64,000 nt of DNA from Neisseria leonii (GTDB taxonomy: Bacteria; Pseudomonadota; Gammaproteobacteria; Burkholderiales; Neisseriaceae). Below the pieces are notes generated by a model that was not told where the DNA came from, searched no databases, and was given only the letters and a program-made list of their open reading frames with translations. Below, piece by piece: positions 1-8,704 of the stretch (position 1 is the first letter of the stretch; each line of letters opens with the position of its first letter). Position numbers and translations under genes: made by a program. The DNA is taken from positions 620,001-684,000 of the forward strand of contig NZ_CP145606.1 in assembly GCF_028776105.2 (NCBI RefSeq), read 5' to 3'.

Positions 1-2
1 CC

Positions 3-374
3 ACTTTTAAAGGCTCGCTGCCCACGCTGGACGAAGCCAAAATTGCCAAAAACTATCTGACCGAAGACGAACTCTTCCGCCTGAACCGGCTGGTATCCGC
101 CTTCTTCGATCTTGCCGAAATCAAGGCACAAGAGAAAACCCCCATGTATATGCGCGACTGGCTGGCAGAATTGGACAAATTTGCAGGCATCTACGGCAAA
201 GGCGTATTACAGGGCGCAGGCAGCATCAGACGTGAACAGGCAGATCAAAAAGCCGAACGCGAATACCGTGCCTATGAAGCGCGCACCTTGTCGCCAATAG
301 AGCACAGCTATTTGGACAGCATCAAGGCATTAGAAAAAACAGCAGTCAAACACAGTAAAGCACAGAAAAAATAG
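3..374 (+). CDS. RhuM family protein, C-terminal part (5' end outside window)
   Basis: An open frame enters from the left edge and ends at the TAG at 372-374, giving about 123 residues. It contains the typical RhuM tail: NYLTEDELFRLNRLVSAFFD, then a DWLAELDKF stretch, then an alanine- and glutamate-rich helix ending EARTLSPIEHSYLD. RhuM proteins (virulence RhuM family) are of unknown biochemical function and are often found inside type I restriction operons, which fits the hsdS that follows 61 bases later. hsdM is presumably further left. Recognition rests on remembered family motifs, not on a search. Confidence 0.7.
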   Translation, partial: TFKGSLPTLDEAKIAKNYLTEDELFRLNRLVSAFFDLAEIKAQEKTPMYMRDWLAELDKFAGIYGKGVLQGAGSIRREQADQKAEREYRAYEARTLSPIEHSYLDSIKALEKTAVKHSKAQKK

Positions 375-375
375 C

Positions 376-412
376 GTTCAGGCCGTCTGAAAACGGTTCA
401 GACGGCCTGAAC
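376..412. terminator. Inverted uptake-sequence hairpin after rhuM
   Basis: Two convergent copies of AGGCCGTCTGAA with extended arms (376-391 and 397-412) form a 16-bp perfect stem with a 5-base loop. There is no long T-run, so termination is likely but not certain. It is placed exactly between rhuM and hsdS. Confidence 0.5.
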
Positions 413-435
413 ACAAAACCGACAGGAAACAGACA

Positions 436-1050
436 ATGAAACCCAATCCGATTATGGAAAAACTCATCAATACAGGCGTACTTGCCCGTCATGCCGAAAC
501 GGTGAAATGGAAGACTTTGGGGGAAGTGGCGGATTATGAACAGCCAACAAAATATCTGGTCAGCTCAAACCATTATGATGATAAATATCCAATCCCAGTT
601 TTAACCGCAGGCAAAACCTTTATTTTGGGTTATACCGACGAAACCTACGGCGTTTATCCCGCTTCACACAGTCCCGTGATTATTTTTGATGATTTCACAA
701 CCGCGAATAAATGGGTGGATTTTGACTTTAAAGCCAAATCGTCAGCAATGAAGATGATCACAGCAAAAGATGAAAATGTCGCTTTATTGAAATATATTTA
801 TTACTGGCTCAATACACTACCTAACGAGCAGACAGATAATGATCACAAACGGCAATGGATTAGCAATTATGCCAAAAAATTAATCCCCATTCCCCCACTG
901 GAAGCGCAACGTGAAATTGTCCAAGTACTGGACAATTTCACGGAGCTTACAGCGGAGCTTACAGCGGAGCTTACAGCGCGTAAAAAACAATACGAATATT
1001 ACCGCAACCTTTTGTTAGATTTTGGCAATGGCATGGGGGGGGGGCAATAG
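436..1050 (+). CDS. hsdS: Type I restriction specificity subunit HsdS, first half (split by poly-G tract)
   Basis: This 204-residue protein is one target-recognition half of HsdS, the subunit that selects DNA sequence for the HsdM methyltransferase and HsdR nuclease. It opens with a conserved segment (WKTLGEVADYE near residue 25), has one recognition domain, and ends with the canonical IPIPPLEAQREIVQVLDNF motif, a TAEL repeat (residues 168-181) and KKQYEYYR. Translation starts at ATG 436 behind AGGAAA. It stops at 1048 just after a run of ten Gs. Removing one G, or adding two, would read through into the second half and give a two-domain protein of about 446 residues, the usual HsdS size. In the present state the half-subunit could act as a homodimer, as described for gonococcal NgoAV; that is inference here. 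Confidence 0.85.
   Translation: MKPNPIMEKLINTGVLARHAETVKWKTLGEVADYEQPTKYLVSSNHYDDKYPIPVLTAGKTFILGYTDETYGVYPASHSPVIIFDDFTTANKWVDFDFKAKSSAMKMITAKDENVALLKYIYYWLNTLPNEQTDNDHKRQWISNYAKKLIPIPPLEAQREIVQVLDNFTELTAELTAELTARKKQYEYYRNLLLDFGNGMGGGQ
941..976 (+). repeat. Three tandem 12-bp units encoding LTAE repeats in hsdS
   Basis: CGGAGCTTACAG is repeated three times without change and encodes repeated T-A-E-L in the central helical spacer of HsdS. In EcoR124I and EcoR124II, two versus three TAEL repeats change the gap between the two halves of the recognition site by one base pair. The same architecture here suggests a second way to vary specificity. Confidence 0.85.
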
Positions 1051-1777
1051 CCTTTTTCTTTCAGGCAGCCTGACAACAGGTAGGGTGGGCATCCCTCCCC
1101 ACCATCAAGCAGCAGAAGATATTGCCATGGAGGGCAAGCATGCCCGCCCTACCCGCAACCCGTTTTCAGACGGCATCGAAGTGGTTTGGAAGACGTTGGG
1201 GGAAGTGGGTAAACTTATTCGCGGAAACGGTATGCAGAAAAAAGACTTTACCGAAACAGGTGTTCCCGCCATTCATTACGGACAAATTTACACCTATTAC
1301 GGATTTGAAACCCATAAAACCCTTTCTTTTGTTTCGTCTGAATTGGCAAAGACCTTGAAAAAGGTCAATCACGGCGATGTTGTGATTACCAACACCAGCG
1401 AAAATCTTGAAGATGTGGGAAAAGCGGTACTCTATTTGGGAGAAAAACAAGCCGTAACAGGCGGTCATGCCACTATTTTCAAACCCAATCCTGAAATGAT
1501 TTTGGGCAAATATTTTGTTTACTGTACACAAAGTGCTTTTTTCGCAGCAGGAAAACGTAAATATGCCAAAGGGACAAAGGTGATTGATGTTTCTGCAACC
1601 GATATGGCGAAAATCAAAATCCCCATCCCCCCGCTCGAAACCCAAACCCGCATCGTCGCCATACTGGATAAATTCGACGCGCTTACCCATTCCATTTCAG
1701 ACGGCCTGCCACGCGAAATCGAATTGCGGCAAAAGCAGTATGAATACTACCGCGAGCGGCTGCTGACTTTTGCGTAA
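1028..1777 (+). CDS. hsdS: Type I specificity subunit HsdS, second half (out of frame with first half)
   Basis: This frame carries the second recognition domain. It begins with VVWKTLGEVGKLIRGNGM (near-copy of the first half's opening), has one TRD, and ends IPIPPLETQTRIVAILDKFD...QKQYEYYRERLLTFA. The frame is open from TTG 1022; ATG 1028 and ATG 1127 are possible starts, neither with a good ribosome binding site, so it may mainly be expressed as part of a fused HsdS. It overlaps the first half across the G10 tract in another frame. The first ~50 residues are a low-complexity linker made from uptake-sequence-like and palindromic DNA (1060-1170), not a conserved domain. Confidence 0.8.
   Translation: MAWGGGNSLFLSGSLTTGRVGIPPHHQAAEDIAMEGKHARPTRNPFSDGIEVVWKTLGEVGKLIRGNGMQKKDFTETGVPAIHYGQIYTYYGFETHKTLSFVSSELAKTLKKVNHGDVVITNTSENLEDVGKAVLYLGEKQAVTGGHATIFKPNPEMILGKYFVYCTQSAFFAAGKRKYAKGTKVIDVSATDMAKIKIPIPPLETQTRIVAILDKFDALTHSISDGLPREIELRQKQYEYYRERLLTFA
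1035..1044 (+). repeat. G10 homopolymer tract (contingency locus) in hsdS
   Basis: Ten consecutive Gs occur inside the 3' end of the first hsdS half. A tract of 9 or 12 Gs fuses both halves into one frame; 10 gives termination at 1050. Poly-G slippage is the classical phase-variation mechanism in Neisseria. Confidence 0.85.
1079..1153. repeat. 75-bp element with 14-bp inverted ends inside hsdS linker
   Basis: GGTAGGGTGGGCAT (1079-1092) is mirrored by ATGCCCGCCCTACC (1140-1153) with one mismatch. The element lies between the two recognition halves and is translated only in the fused frame. It looks like a small palindromic intergenic element fixed as a linker. Confidence 0.5.
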
Positions 1778-1805
1778 ATATGGGAATAGCGAATGAGGAA
1801 TAAAT

Positions 1806-2984
1806 ATGGGCAGCACGCTGACCGAAATTGCAGAACAACTTAAGGATGCAAACAAAAAAGTCCATTTGATTTATGCGTTCAACGGCACGGGCAAAACACG
1901 TCTGTCGCGTGAGTTCAAACGGCTGATTTCCCCTAAAACGGACGACAACACAGAAAATAAGGATGGGGAAGATGCAAGCACTTTGACCCGGAAGAAAATT
2001 CTTTATTACTCGTCTTTTACGGAAGATGTGTTTTATTGGGATAATGATTTGGCACATGATTCCGAAGTCAAATTGAAAATTCAAGACAATTCATTCACGC
2101 ATTGGGTGTTTGTCGAACAGGGTTTGGAAGAGAGGGTAACCAAAACATTCCAGAGCTATACGGATGAAAAACTTACCCCTGTTTTCAACGAGGATTTTTC
2201 GGAAGTCAGGTTCTCTTATGCCAGCGGCGATGATGCGGTGCTTGAAAACATCAAAATTTCCAAAGGAGAAGAAAGCAATTTTATTTGGAGCGTGTTTTAT
2301 TCGCTGCTGCAGCAAGTGATTTCCGAGTTGAACATTGCTGAAAAGGAAGAGCGTTCGACGGATAAATTTGACAATTTGGAATATATTTTCATTGATGATC
2401 CTGTGAGCTCTTTAGATGAAAATCACCTTATTGAACTGGCTATTGATGTTGCCCAATTAATAAAATCAAGCCAATCGGAATTGAAATTTATCGTTACAAC
2501 GCATAACCCGCTTTTTTATAATGTGCTGCATAATGAATTCAAATATGAAAAGAAACTCGGAAAGAAATATGTGATGGAAAAGCTGAATGACGGCAGCTTT
2601 CTGCTGAATCCCCAGAATACCGGTTCACCGTTTTCCTATCATCTCTATCTGAAAAAAGAAATCCATCGGGCTCTTATGGAAAATCAGGTACAGAAATACC
2701 ACTTCAACCTGCTGAGAAATCTGTTGGAAAAAACTGCAACTTTTCTCGGTTACGAACGTTGGGGGGAGTTGCTGCCGAAAGACCCCGACGGATCCAATGC
2801 TACGGAAAACAGGCTGGCCAGAATGATTAATTTCTACAGCCATTCTTCTCACTCCAATGAAGATGCCGCATTAATCAAGCCCGAAGAAAAACAGATTCTG
2901 AATCATATTTTAAAGATATTAGACAATGATTACAGGTTTTATCCGATTACCCCAGCGTCTGACAAGGTAGAAAAACATGACTGA
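1806..2984 (+). CDS. prrC: PrrC-type anticodon nuclease (ABC-ATPase plus HEPN-like RNase)
   Basis: This 392-residue protein matches the size and layout of E. coli PrrC, the latent tRNA-Lys anticodon nuclease carried in the type IC locus EcoprrI. Visible in order: Walker A FNGTGKT (25-31), ABC signature ISKGEES (151-157), Walker B YIFIDDP (193-199), H-loop His233, then a C-terminal segment with [12 protein letters not shown] (271-282) that resembles the tRNA-Lys recognition peptide of PrrC. The likely nuclease residues are R304 and E308 (RNLLE) with H346 in RMINFYSH, a HEPN-like R-X6-H motif; E. coli uses R320, E324 and H356. ATG 1806 follows a GAGGA site. The gene lies between hsdS and hsdR and overlaps hsdR by 8 bases, as expected for a toxin held silent by the restriction complex and released when phage disables it. 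No truncation is visible. Confidence 0.85.
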   Translation: MGSTLTEIAEQLKDANKKVHLIYAFNGTGKTRLSREFKRLISPKTDDNTENKDGEDASTLTRKKILYYSSFTEDVFYWDNDLAHDSEVKLKIQDNSFTHWVFVEQGLEERVTKTFQSYTDEKLTPVFNEDFSEVRFSYASGDDAVLENIKISKGEESNFIWSVFYSLLQQVISELNIAEKEERSTDKFDNLEYIFIDDPVSSLDENHLIELAIDVAQLIKSSQSELKFIVTTHNPLFYNVLHNEFKYEKKLGKKYVMEKLNDGSFLLNPQNTGSPFSYHLYLKKEIHRALMENQVQKYHFNLLRNLLEKTATFLGYERWGELLPKDPDGSNATENRLARMINFYSHSSHSNEDAALIKPEEKQILNHILKILDNDYRFYPITPASDKVEKHD

Positions 2985-5900
2985 AGCCACCCTCCCCATC
3001 GCCGAAACCAACCATTTCATCGTTCTTGACACATACGAAAAAATCGATCAGTCCGGCGCGGTATATCAGACCGAATACGATTTGGAGAAAGAATTAATTA
3101 CCGATTTGCAGGCGCAGGGTTATGAATACCGACGCGATTTGAATACGCATGACAAGCTGCTGGCCAATGTGCGCGAGCAGTTGCAGAAGTTGAACGGCAC
3201 GGTGTTTTCAGACAGCGAGTGGGCGCGTTTTACGGCGGAATATCTCGACAGGCCGTCTGAAAATCTGATTGAGAAAACCCGCAAAATCCATGACGACTAC
3301 ATTTACGATTTTGTGTTTGACGACGGGCATATCCAAAACATTTACCTGCTGGATAAGAAAAATATTACCCGCAACCATGTACAGGTGATCAATCAGTTCG
3401 AACAGACAGGCAGTCATGCCAACCGTTATGATGTTACGGTGTTAATCAACGGCCTGCCGCTGGTGCAGATTGAATTGAAAAAACGCGGCGTGGCGATCCG
3501 TGAAGCGTTTAACCAAGTGCACCGCTATACCAAAGAAAGTTTCAATACAGAGCATTCACTATTCAAATACCTGCAAATCTTCGTGATTTCCAACGGCACG
3601 GACACGCGCTATTTTGCCAATACTACCCGCCGCGATAAAAACAGCTTCGATTTTACGATGAACTGGGCGCGAGCCGATAACGGGCCGATTAAAGATTTGA
3701 AAGACTTTACCGCCACTTTTTTCCAGAAAAATACGCTGCTGTCCGTACTGCTGCATTATTCGGTATTCGATACCAACGACACACTGCTGCTGATGCGCCC
3801 TTATCAAATTGCGGCAGCGGAACGGATTCTGTGGAAAATCACAAGTTCGGCTCAGACCAAAAACTGGAACAAACCCGAAAGCGGCGGCTATATCTGGCAC
3901 ACCACAGGCAGCGGTAAAACGCTTACCAGCTTCAAGGCCGCGCGCTTGGCCACCGAATTGGACTTTATCGACAAAGTGTTTTTTGTGGTGGACAGAAAAG
4001 ACTTGGATTATCAGACGATTAAGGAATACCAGCGTTTTTCGCCCGACAGTGTGAACGGTTCGGAAAGCACGGCAGGATTGAAACGCAATCTGAACAAAAA
4101 CGATAATAAAATCATTGTTACCACCATTCAGAAACTGAATAATCTGATGAAGTCGGAAGATAATCTGCCGGTGTATCAACAGCAGGTAGTATTTATTTTC
4201 GATGAGTGCCACCGCAGCCAGTTTGGCGAAGCACAGAAAAACTTAAAGAAAAAATTCAAAAAATTCTGCCAGTTCGGTTTTACAGGTACACCGATTTTTC
4301 CCGAAAACGCCTTGGGCGCGGACAATACGCAAAACGTGTTCGGCCGCCAGCTGCATACTTATGTGATTACCGATGCCATCCGCGATGAAAAAGTATTGAA
4401 ATTCAAAGTAGACTATAACAATGTGCGGCCGCGTTTCCAGTCTTTGGAAAGCGAGCAGGATTTGGAAAAATTATCCGCGTATGAGAACCGCCAAGCACTT
4501 TTGCATCCCGAGCGTATCCGCGAAATTACGCAATATATCCTGAACAGCTTCAAACACAAAACCCACCGTATGAACGCGGGCGGCAAGGGATTCAACGCCA
4601 TGTTTGCCGTCAGCAGTGTAGACGCGGCCAAAGCCTATTACGAAGCGTTCCGACAGTTGCAGCAGGAAGCGGAAAATCCGCTGAAAGTGGCAACCATTTT
4701 TTCTTTTGCAGCCAACGAAGCACAAGATGCGATCGGCGATATTGCCGACGAAGGTTTTGGGACGGATGCCATGGACAACAGCGCGAAAGCGTTTTTAAAT
4801 GCCGCTATTGCCGACTACAACGCACACTTCCGCACCAATTACAGCACTGACAGCCGCGAGTTTCAAAACTATTACCGCGATTTGGCACAAAGAGTGAGAA
4901 ACCGGGAAGTGGATTTGCTGATTGTAGTCGGCATGTTTTTAACCGGTTTTGATGCGCCCACGCTGAACACCTTGTTTGTCGATAAAAACCTGCGCTATCA
5001 CGGCCTGATGCAGGCGTTTTCCCGCACCAACCGCATTTATGATGCCACCAAACCTTTCGGCAATATCGTAACGTTCCGCGATTTGGAACAGGCGACGATA
5101 GATGCGGTTACCCTTTTCGGCAATAAAAATACCAAAAATGTGGTACTGGAAAAAAGTTATCGGGAATATATGGATGGTTACACCGACCAGCAGACCGGCG
5201 ACGTGCGGCGCGGCTATTTGGCAGTGGTCAAAGAATTGCAGGACCGTTTTCCCAATCCCGATCAGATCGCAACCGAACAGGATAAAAAAGACTTTGCCAA
5301 ACTCTTCGGCGAATACCTGCGCGTGGAAAATGCGCTGCAAAATTACGATGAATTTACCGCGCTGCAAGCCTTCCGCGATTTGAACCACACCAATGAAACA
5401 GCAGTCGAGGAATTTAAAGAAAAATTCAATCTCCAAGACCAAGATTTTGCCGCTATGCAGACGGTTCCGATGCCGTCTGAACGCACCGTGCAGGATTACC
5501 GCTCGGCCTACAACGACATCCGCGACTGGCTGCGTCAAGCCCATTCCGCAGAACAGCAGACGCAATCCAAGATTGATTGGGGCGATGTGGTATTTGAAGT
5601 GGATCTGCTCAAATCGCAGGAAATCAATCTGGATTACATTTTGGAATTGATTTTCGAACACAACCGGAAAATCAAGGATAAAGACGTATTGGTGGAAGAA
5701 ATCCGACGTACCATTCGCGCCAGCATCGGCAACCGCGCCAAAGAAAGTCTGGTGGTGGCATTTATCGAAACAACCGATCTGGATGCAATCACCGACAAAC
5801 CCGATATTCTCGACCACTTTTACCGTTTTGCTCAAAACGAAATGAAGCGCGAAGCAGCCGAATTAATCGAAACAGAGCAGCTCGACGGCCGGACGGCCAA

Positions 5901-6078
5901 ACGCTATATAGAAACTTCGCTCAAACGCGGTTTTGTCTCGGAAAACGGAACCGACCTGCACCAAATGCTGCCCAAAATAAGCCCGCTCAATCCGAAATAC
6001 CTCAAACGCAAACAGTCTGTTTTTGAAAAAATCAGCGCGTTTGTAAACAAATTCAAAGGCGTGGATAAAAAAATCTGA
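2977..6078 (+). CDS. hsdR: Type I restriction endonuclease subunit HsdR
   Basis: A 1033-residue motor and nuclease subunit of the type I enzyme. The N-terminal PD-(D/E)XK nuclease shows D152 (NRYDVTV) and E166-L-K168 (IELKK), one residue from the EcoR124I positions D151/E165/K167, which places it in the type IC family. The SF2 translocase follows with Walker A HTTGSGKT (about 308-315), the DECH box at 409-412 and FGFTGTP motif III. The C-terminal helical part ends at a TGA. ATG 2977 overlaps the 3' end of prrC, so the two are translationally coupled. The gene is intact and probably the last of the operon. Confidence 0.95.
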   Translation: MTEATLPIAETNHFIVLDTYEKIDQSGAVYQTEYDLEKELITDLQAQGYEYRRDLNTHDKLLANVREQLQKLNGTVFSDSEWARFTAEYLDRPSENLIEKTRKIHDDYIYDFVFDDGHIQNIYLLDKKNITRNHVQVINQFEQTGSHANRYDVTVLINGLPLVQIELKKRGVAIREAFNQVHRYTKESFNTEHSLFKYLQIFVISNGTDTRYFANTTRRDKNSFDFTMNWARADNGPIKDLKDFTATFFQKNTLLSVLLHYSVFDTNDTLLLMRPYQIAAAERILWKITSSAQTKNWNKPESGGYIWHTTGSGKTLTSFKAARLATELDFIDKVFFVVDRKDLDYQTIKEYQRFSPDSVNGSESTAGLKRNLNKNDNKIIVTTIQKLNNLMKSEDNLPVYQQQVVFIFDECHRSQFGEAQKNLKKKFKKFCQFGFTGTPIFPENALGADNTQNVFGRQLHTYVITDAIRDEKVLKFKVDYNNVRPRFQSLESEQDLEKLSAYENRQALLHPERIREITQYILNSFKHKTHRMNAGGKGFNAMFAVSSVDAAKAYYEAFRQLQQEAENPLKVATIFSFAANEAQDAIGDIADEGFGTDAMDNSAKAFLNAAIADYNAHFRTNYSTDSREFQNYYRDLAQRVRNREVDLLIVVGMFLTGFDAPTLNTLFVDKNLRYHGLMQAFSRTNRIYDATKPFGNIVTFRDLEQATIDAVTLFGNKNTKNVVLEKSYREYMDGYTDQQTGDVRRGYLAVVKELQDRFPNPDQIATEQDKKDFAKLFGEYLRVENALQNYDEFTALQAFRDLNHTNETAVEEFKEKFNLQDQDFAAMQTVPMPSERTVQDYRSAYNDIRDWLRQAHSAEQQTQSKIDWGDVVFEVDLLKSQEINLDYILELIFEHNRKIKDKDVLVEEIRRTIRASIGNRAKESLVVAFIETTDLDAITDKPDILDHFYRFAQNEMKREAAELIETEQLDGRTAKRYIETSLKRGFVSENGTDLHQMLPKISPLNPKYLKRKQSVFEKISAFVNKFKGVDKKI

Positions 6079-6226
6079 ACCTGACCGGTTCAAGGTTTGC
6101 AGCAGCTGCCTGATAGCCGGAAACATCAGGCCGTGAACAGGCCGTCTGTGAAATTCCGGCAGAACGCCCGATATCCGTATATCTGGATGCCGTCTGAAAA
6201 CCCATTTGAAAATTGAGGAGCAAACG

Positions 6227-7090
6227 ATGCCGTATGAACCTTTCACGTTTTCCTGTGCCGACGGTTATCCGTTGGCCGCATCTTGGCATATACCCGGACA
6301 ACCGCCACGCGCCACTGTGATGATCGCTCCCGCCACAGGCATTACCCAACGCTTTTACCGTCCGTTTGCCGAATATCTGGCGCAAAACGGTTTTGCCGTA
6401 CTCACGTTCGACAACCGCGGCATCGGGGAATCGCTGCACGGCCGTCTGAAAGGCCATACGGCATCACTGGTCGATTGGGGGCGGCTGGATATGGCTGCCG
6501 CACTGGATACGCTGATGAAGCGTTACCCCGCCCTGCCCTGCCACCTGATCGGCCACAGCGCAGGGGCGCAGCTTGTCGGACTGATGGACAATGCCCACCG
6601 TCTCGCTTCCCTGTTTGCTGTCGGCTGCTCATCGGGCTGTCTGGCCAATATGAAGGGCTGGTACGGCCTCAAAGCCCGTTTTTTTATGAATGTCTTTATC
6701 CCGTTGTCCAATGTGCTGTCGGGCTATGCGCAAACCGACAAACTCGGCATGGGCGGCCCTCTGCCCAAACAGGTGGCGGCGGACTGGCGGCATTGGTGCA
6801 ACGGGCGCGGTTATGCACAAACCGATTTCGGCAGCCGTATCCGGCAGCATCAATATGACACGCTCGCCGTTCCCGCCCTGTGGCTGACCGCCACCGACGA
6901 CGATATAGCCGTGGCCGCCAATGTATACGATATGGCTGCGGTATTTGCCCGCCTGTCGCCGGATCTGGTGTTTCTGAACCCGGCCGATTACGGCCTGGAA
7001 AGCATCGGCCACATGAAATTTTTCAGCCGCAGCAGCAGCGTGGCACTCTGGCCGCTGGCTTTGGAGTGGCTGAACCGCCACAGCGGGTAG
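6227..7090 (+). CDS. Alpha/beta-fold hydrolase, serine type
   Basis: A 287-residue hydrolase. The nucleophile elbow LIGHSAGAQL puts the catalytic serine at residue 111. FDNRGIGES follows strand 4, TATDDDI is a likely acid site and SIGHMKFF carries the likely histidine. The start is ATG 6227 behind GAGGAG (6215-6220); an upstream in-frame TTG lacks such a site. It resembles predicted hydrolases of the COG4757 type; the substrate is unknown. An ATGCCGTCTGAA uptake sequence lies just upstream at 6187. Confidence 0.8.
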   Translation: MPYEPFTFSCADGYPLAASWHIPGQPPRATVMIAPATGITQRFYRPFAEYLAQNGFAVLTFDNRGIGESLHGRLKGHTASLVDWGRLDMAAALDTLMKRYPALPCHLIGHSAGAQLVGLMDNAHRLASLFAVGCSSGCLANMKGWYGLKARFFMNVFIPLSNVLSGYAQTDKLGMGGPLPKQVAADWRHWCNGRGYAQTDFGSRIRQHQYDTLAVPALWLTATDDDIAVAANVYDMAAVFARLSPDLVFLNPADYGLESIGHMKFFSRSSSVALWPLALEWLNRHSG

Positions 7091-7117
7091 CAGACATACA
7101 GGCAGGCCGTCAAACGC

Positions 7118-7765
7118 TTATACCTGATACAGCGCATACACCGCCGCCACAGCAACGGCGGCGGCGGCCAGAAAAGCACCGGCACCGGCAAACCGCAGTT
7201 TCGGCGCAGCGGGCAGGAATTTATAGCCGCTGATCATCGGCGTTACCAGATTCTGCTTTTTCACCAAACGGTACACCGCCACCGCAGCGATATGCACGGC
7301 AACCAGTGTCAGCAGAACATTGAAAAACGCCATATGCAGCGAACGCATCGCACTGCCGGCGGTCTCGCTGACCAAGCCGTTGAGGTAGCCGTTGTGGATA
7401 AACGTATTTTCATCGGCGGCAAACAGCCCGCTGACCAGCTGGACAGCCAAAGCCGCCAGCAAAGCCAGCACCATCATCGCCCCCAGCGGATTGTGTCCCG
7501 GCTGTTCGCTTTCGCCGACTTGGCCGCGCAGATAAGCCGCAATACGGCCGGGACGGACAAATTGGCGGAAACGGGCGGTGTCGCTGCCCCAAATACCCCA
7601 GCAGATACGGAAAACCAGCAGCCCGAACAGCAGAGAACCGATGCGGATATGCCAAGCCAGCCAATTGCCGCCGGTTTCGGCACTGAACCACATAAAGGCA
7701 AATCCCGCCGCCAGCAGCCAGTGAAACAGGCGCGTGGGCAAATCCCAAATTTTAAAACGCTGCAT
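7118..7765 (-). CDS. Cytochrome b561 / Ni-hydrogenase b-type family membrane protein
   Basis: A 215-residue integral membrane di-heme cytochrome b. Opening KIWDLPTRLFHWLLAAGF is the family hallmark and supplies the first heme histidine. Further candidate ligands are in AWHIRIG, SLHMAFFN and AVHIAAV within successive hydrophobic segments (about residues 15-30, 40-60, 95-115, 145-165, 190-210). It probably passes electrons between quinol and a periplasmic partner, but no cytochrome c partner is adjacent. Start ATG 7765 follows a GGAAGGG-rich leader. Confidence 0.85.
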   Translation of the reverse strand: MQRFKIWDLPTRLFHWLLAAGFAFMWFSAETGGNWLAWHIRIGSLLFGLLVFRICWGIWGSDTARFRQFVRPGRIAAYLRGQVGESEQPGHNPLGAMMVLALLAALAVQLVSGLFAADENTFIHNGYLNGLVSETAGSAMRSLHMAFFNVLLTLVAVHIAAVAVYRLVKKQNLVTPMISGYKFLPAAPKLRFAGAGAFLAAAAVAVAAVYALYQV

Positions 7766-7811
7766 CTTCCATTCCCTTCCTCAATCCCATCGAATACCGA
7801 CGGCCGAATAT

Positions 7812-8480
7812 TCAGCGGCCGTTGATGCGGTCTGCCAAACCGAGCAGTGCCAGAGGCACGGCGGCGTAATCGTCAGCCGGCCAGCTGTCCGTATCGTCGC
7901 TATCGGCGATATAGCCCCAGCCGGCCAGAACCGTCCGCATACCGGCAGCGCGTCCGGCCTGCATATCGCGCTCGGCATCACCCACATACAGGCAGTACTG
8001 CGGCGCAATACCCAGTTGGGCGCAGGCATACAGCATGGGTTTGACCGAAGGCTTGGCTTCGCCGCAGGTATCACCGCTGACCACCACTTCTGGCGGCGGC
8101 TCAAACGCCAGATGCGGTACCAGACGGTCGGTAAACGCCGCGGGCTTATTCGTGATAATGCCCCAGCGGATACCGCGTGCCGCCAGCCCGGCCAATACTT
8201 CTGCCACGCCCTCGAACAATACCGTATCGCGGTCGAAGCATTGTCCGTATTCGGCCAGATACTCCGCCCGCCATGCCGCATAATCGGCATGGTCTTTGCC
8301 GATGCCTGCACCCAGCATAATCAGCCCCGCCGCGCCGTGGCTGGCCACCGGCCGTATGGCCGCCATGCTTTGCGGCGGCAGGCCTTTTTTGGCCAGCAGA
8401 CGGTTGAGCGCGCCGCCCAAATCCGGCGCGGTATCGGCCAGCGTGCCGTCCAAATCGAATAAAACTGCCTGTATTTCCAT
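7812..8480 (-). CDS. gph: Phosphoglycolate phosphatase, HAD family
   Basis: 222 residues with all HAD motifs: LFDLDGTLADTAPD (motif I nucleophile at residue 9-11), GIITNKPAAF (motif II/III region) and YVGDAERDM (motif IV). This enzyme removes phosphate from 2-phosphoglycolate formed by DNA repair. HAD specificity is hard to assign from motifs alone, but length, cap position and the opening match Gph. ATG 8480 follows AAAGGA. The gene ends about 46 bases before the cytochrome b561 start on the same strand, so they may be co-transcribed. Confidence 0.8.
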   Translation of the reverse strand: MEIQAVLFDLDGTLADTAPDLGGALNRLLAKKGLPPQSMAAIRPVASHGAAGLIMLGAGIGKDHADYAAWRAEYLAEYGQCFDRDTVLFEGVAEVLAGLAARGIRWGIITNKPAAFTDRLVPHLAFEPPPEVVVSGDTCGEAKPSVKPMLYACAQLGIAPQYCLYVGDAERDMQAGRAAGMRTVLAGWGYIADSDDTDSWPADDYAAVPLALLGLADRINGR

Positions 8481-8704
8481 TGTTTTCCTTTAAACGGCCG
8501 TCTGAAATCGTGATGCCGTCAAACGGTTGCCGCCGAATATTGGCCGTTGGACAGATTTTGCCGAAAGCCGGACCGTCGGGAAACGCTTCGGCACATTTCC
8601 CGCCAAGGCCAAACACGCGCAACGGCGGGATTCAGACGGCCTTTGGCGGCCATAAACGTTCTGCCGCAGCACGGTAAGCCCGCAACGGCAGGCGGGCTAT
8701 TTTA

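Noticed and set aside
6206-6226. TTG start seven codons upstream for the alpha/beta hydrolase
   Set aside because: It would include its own ribosome-binding site (GAGGAG) as codons; ATG 6227 is properly spaced.
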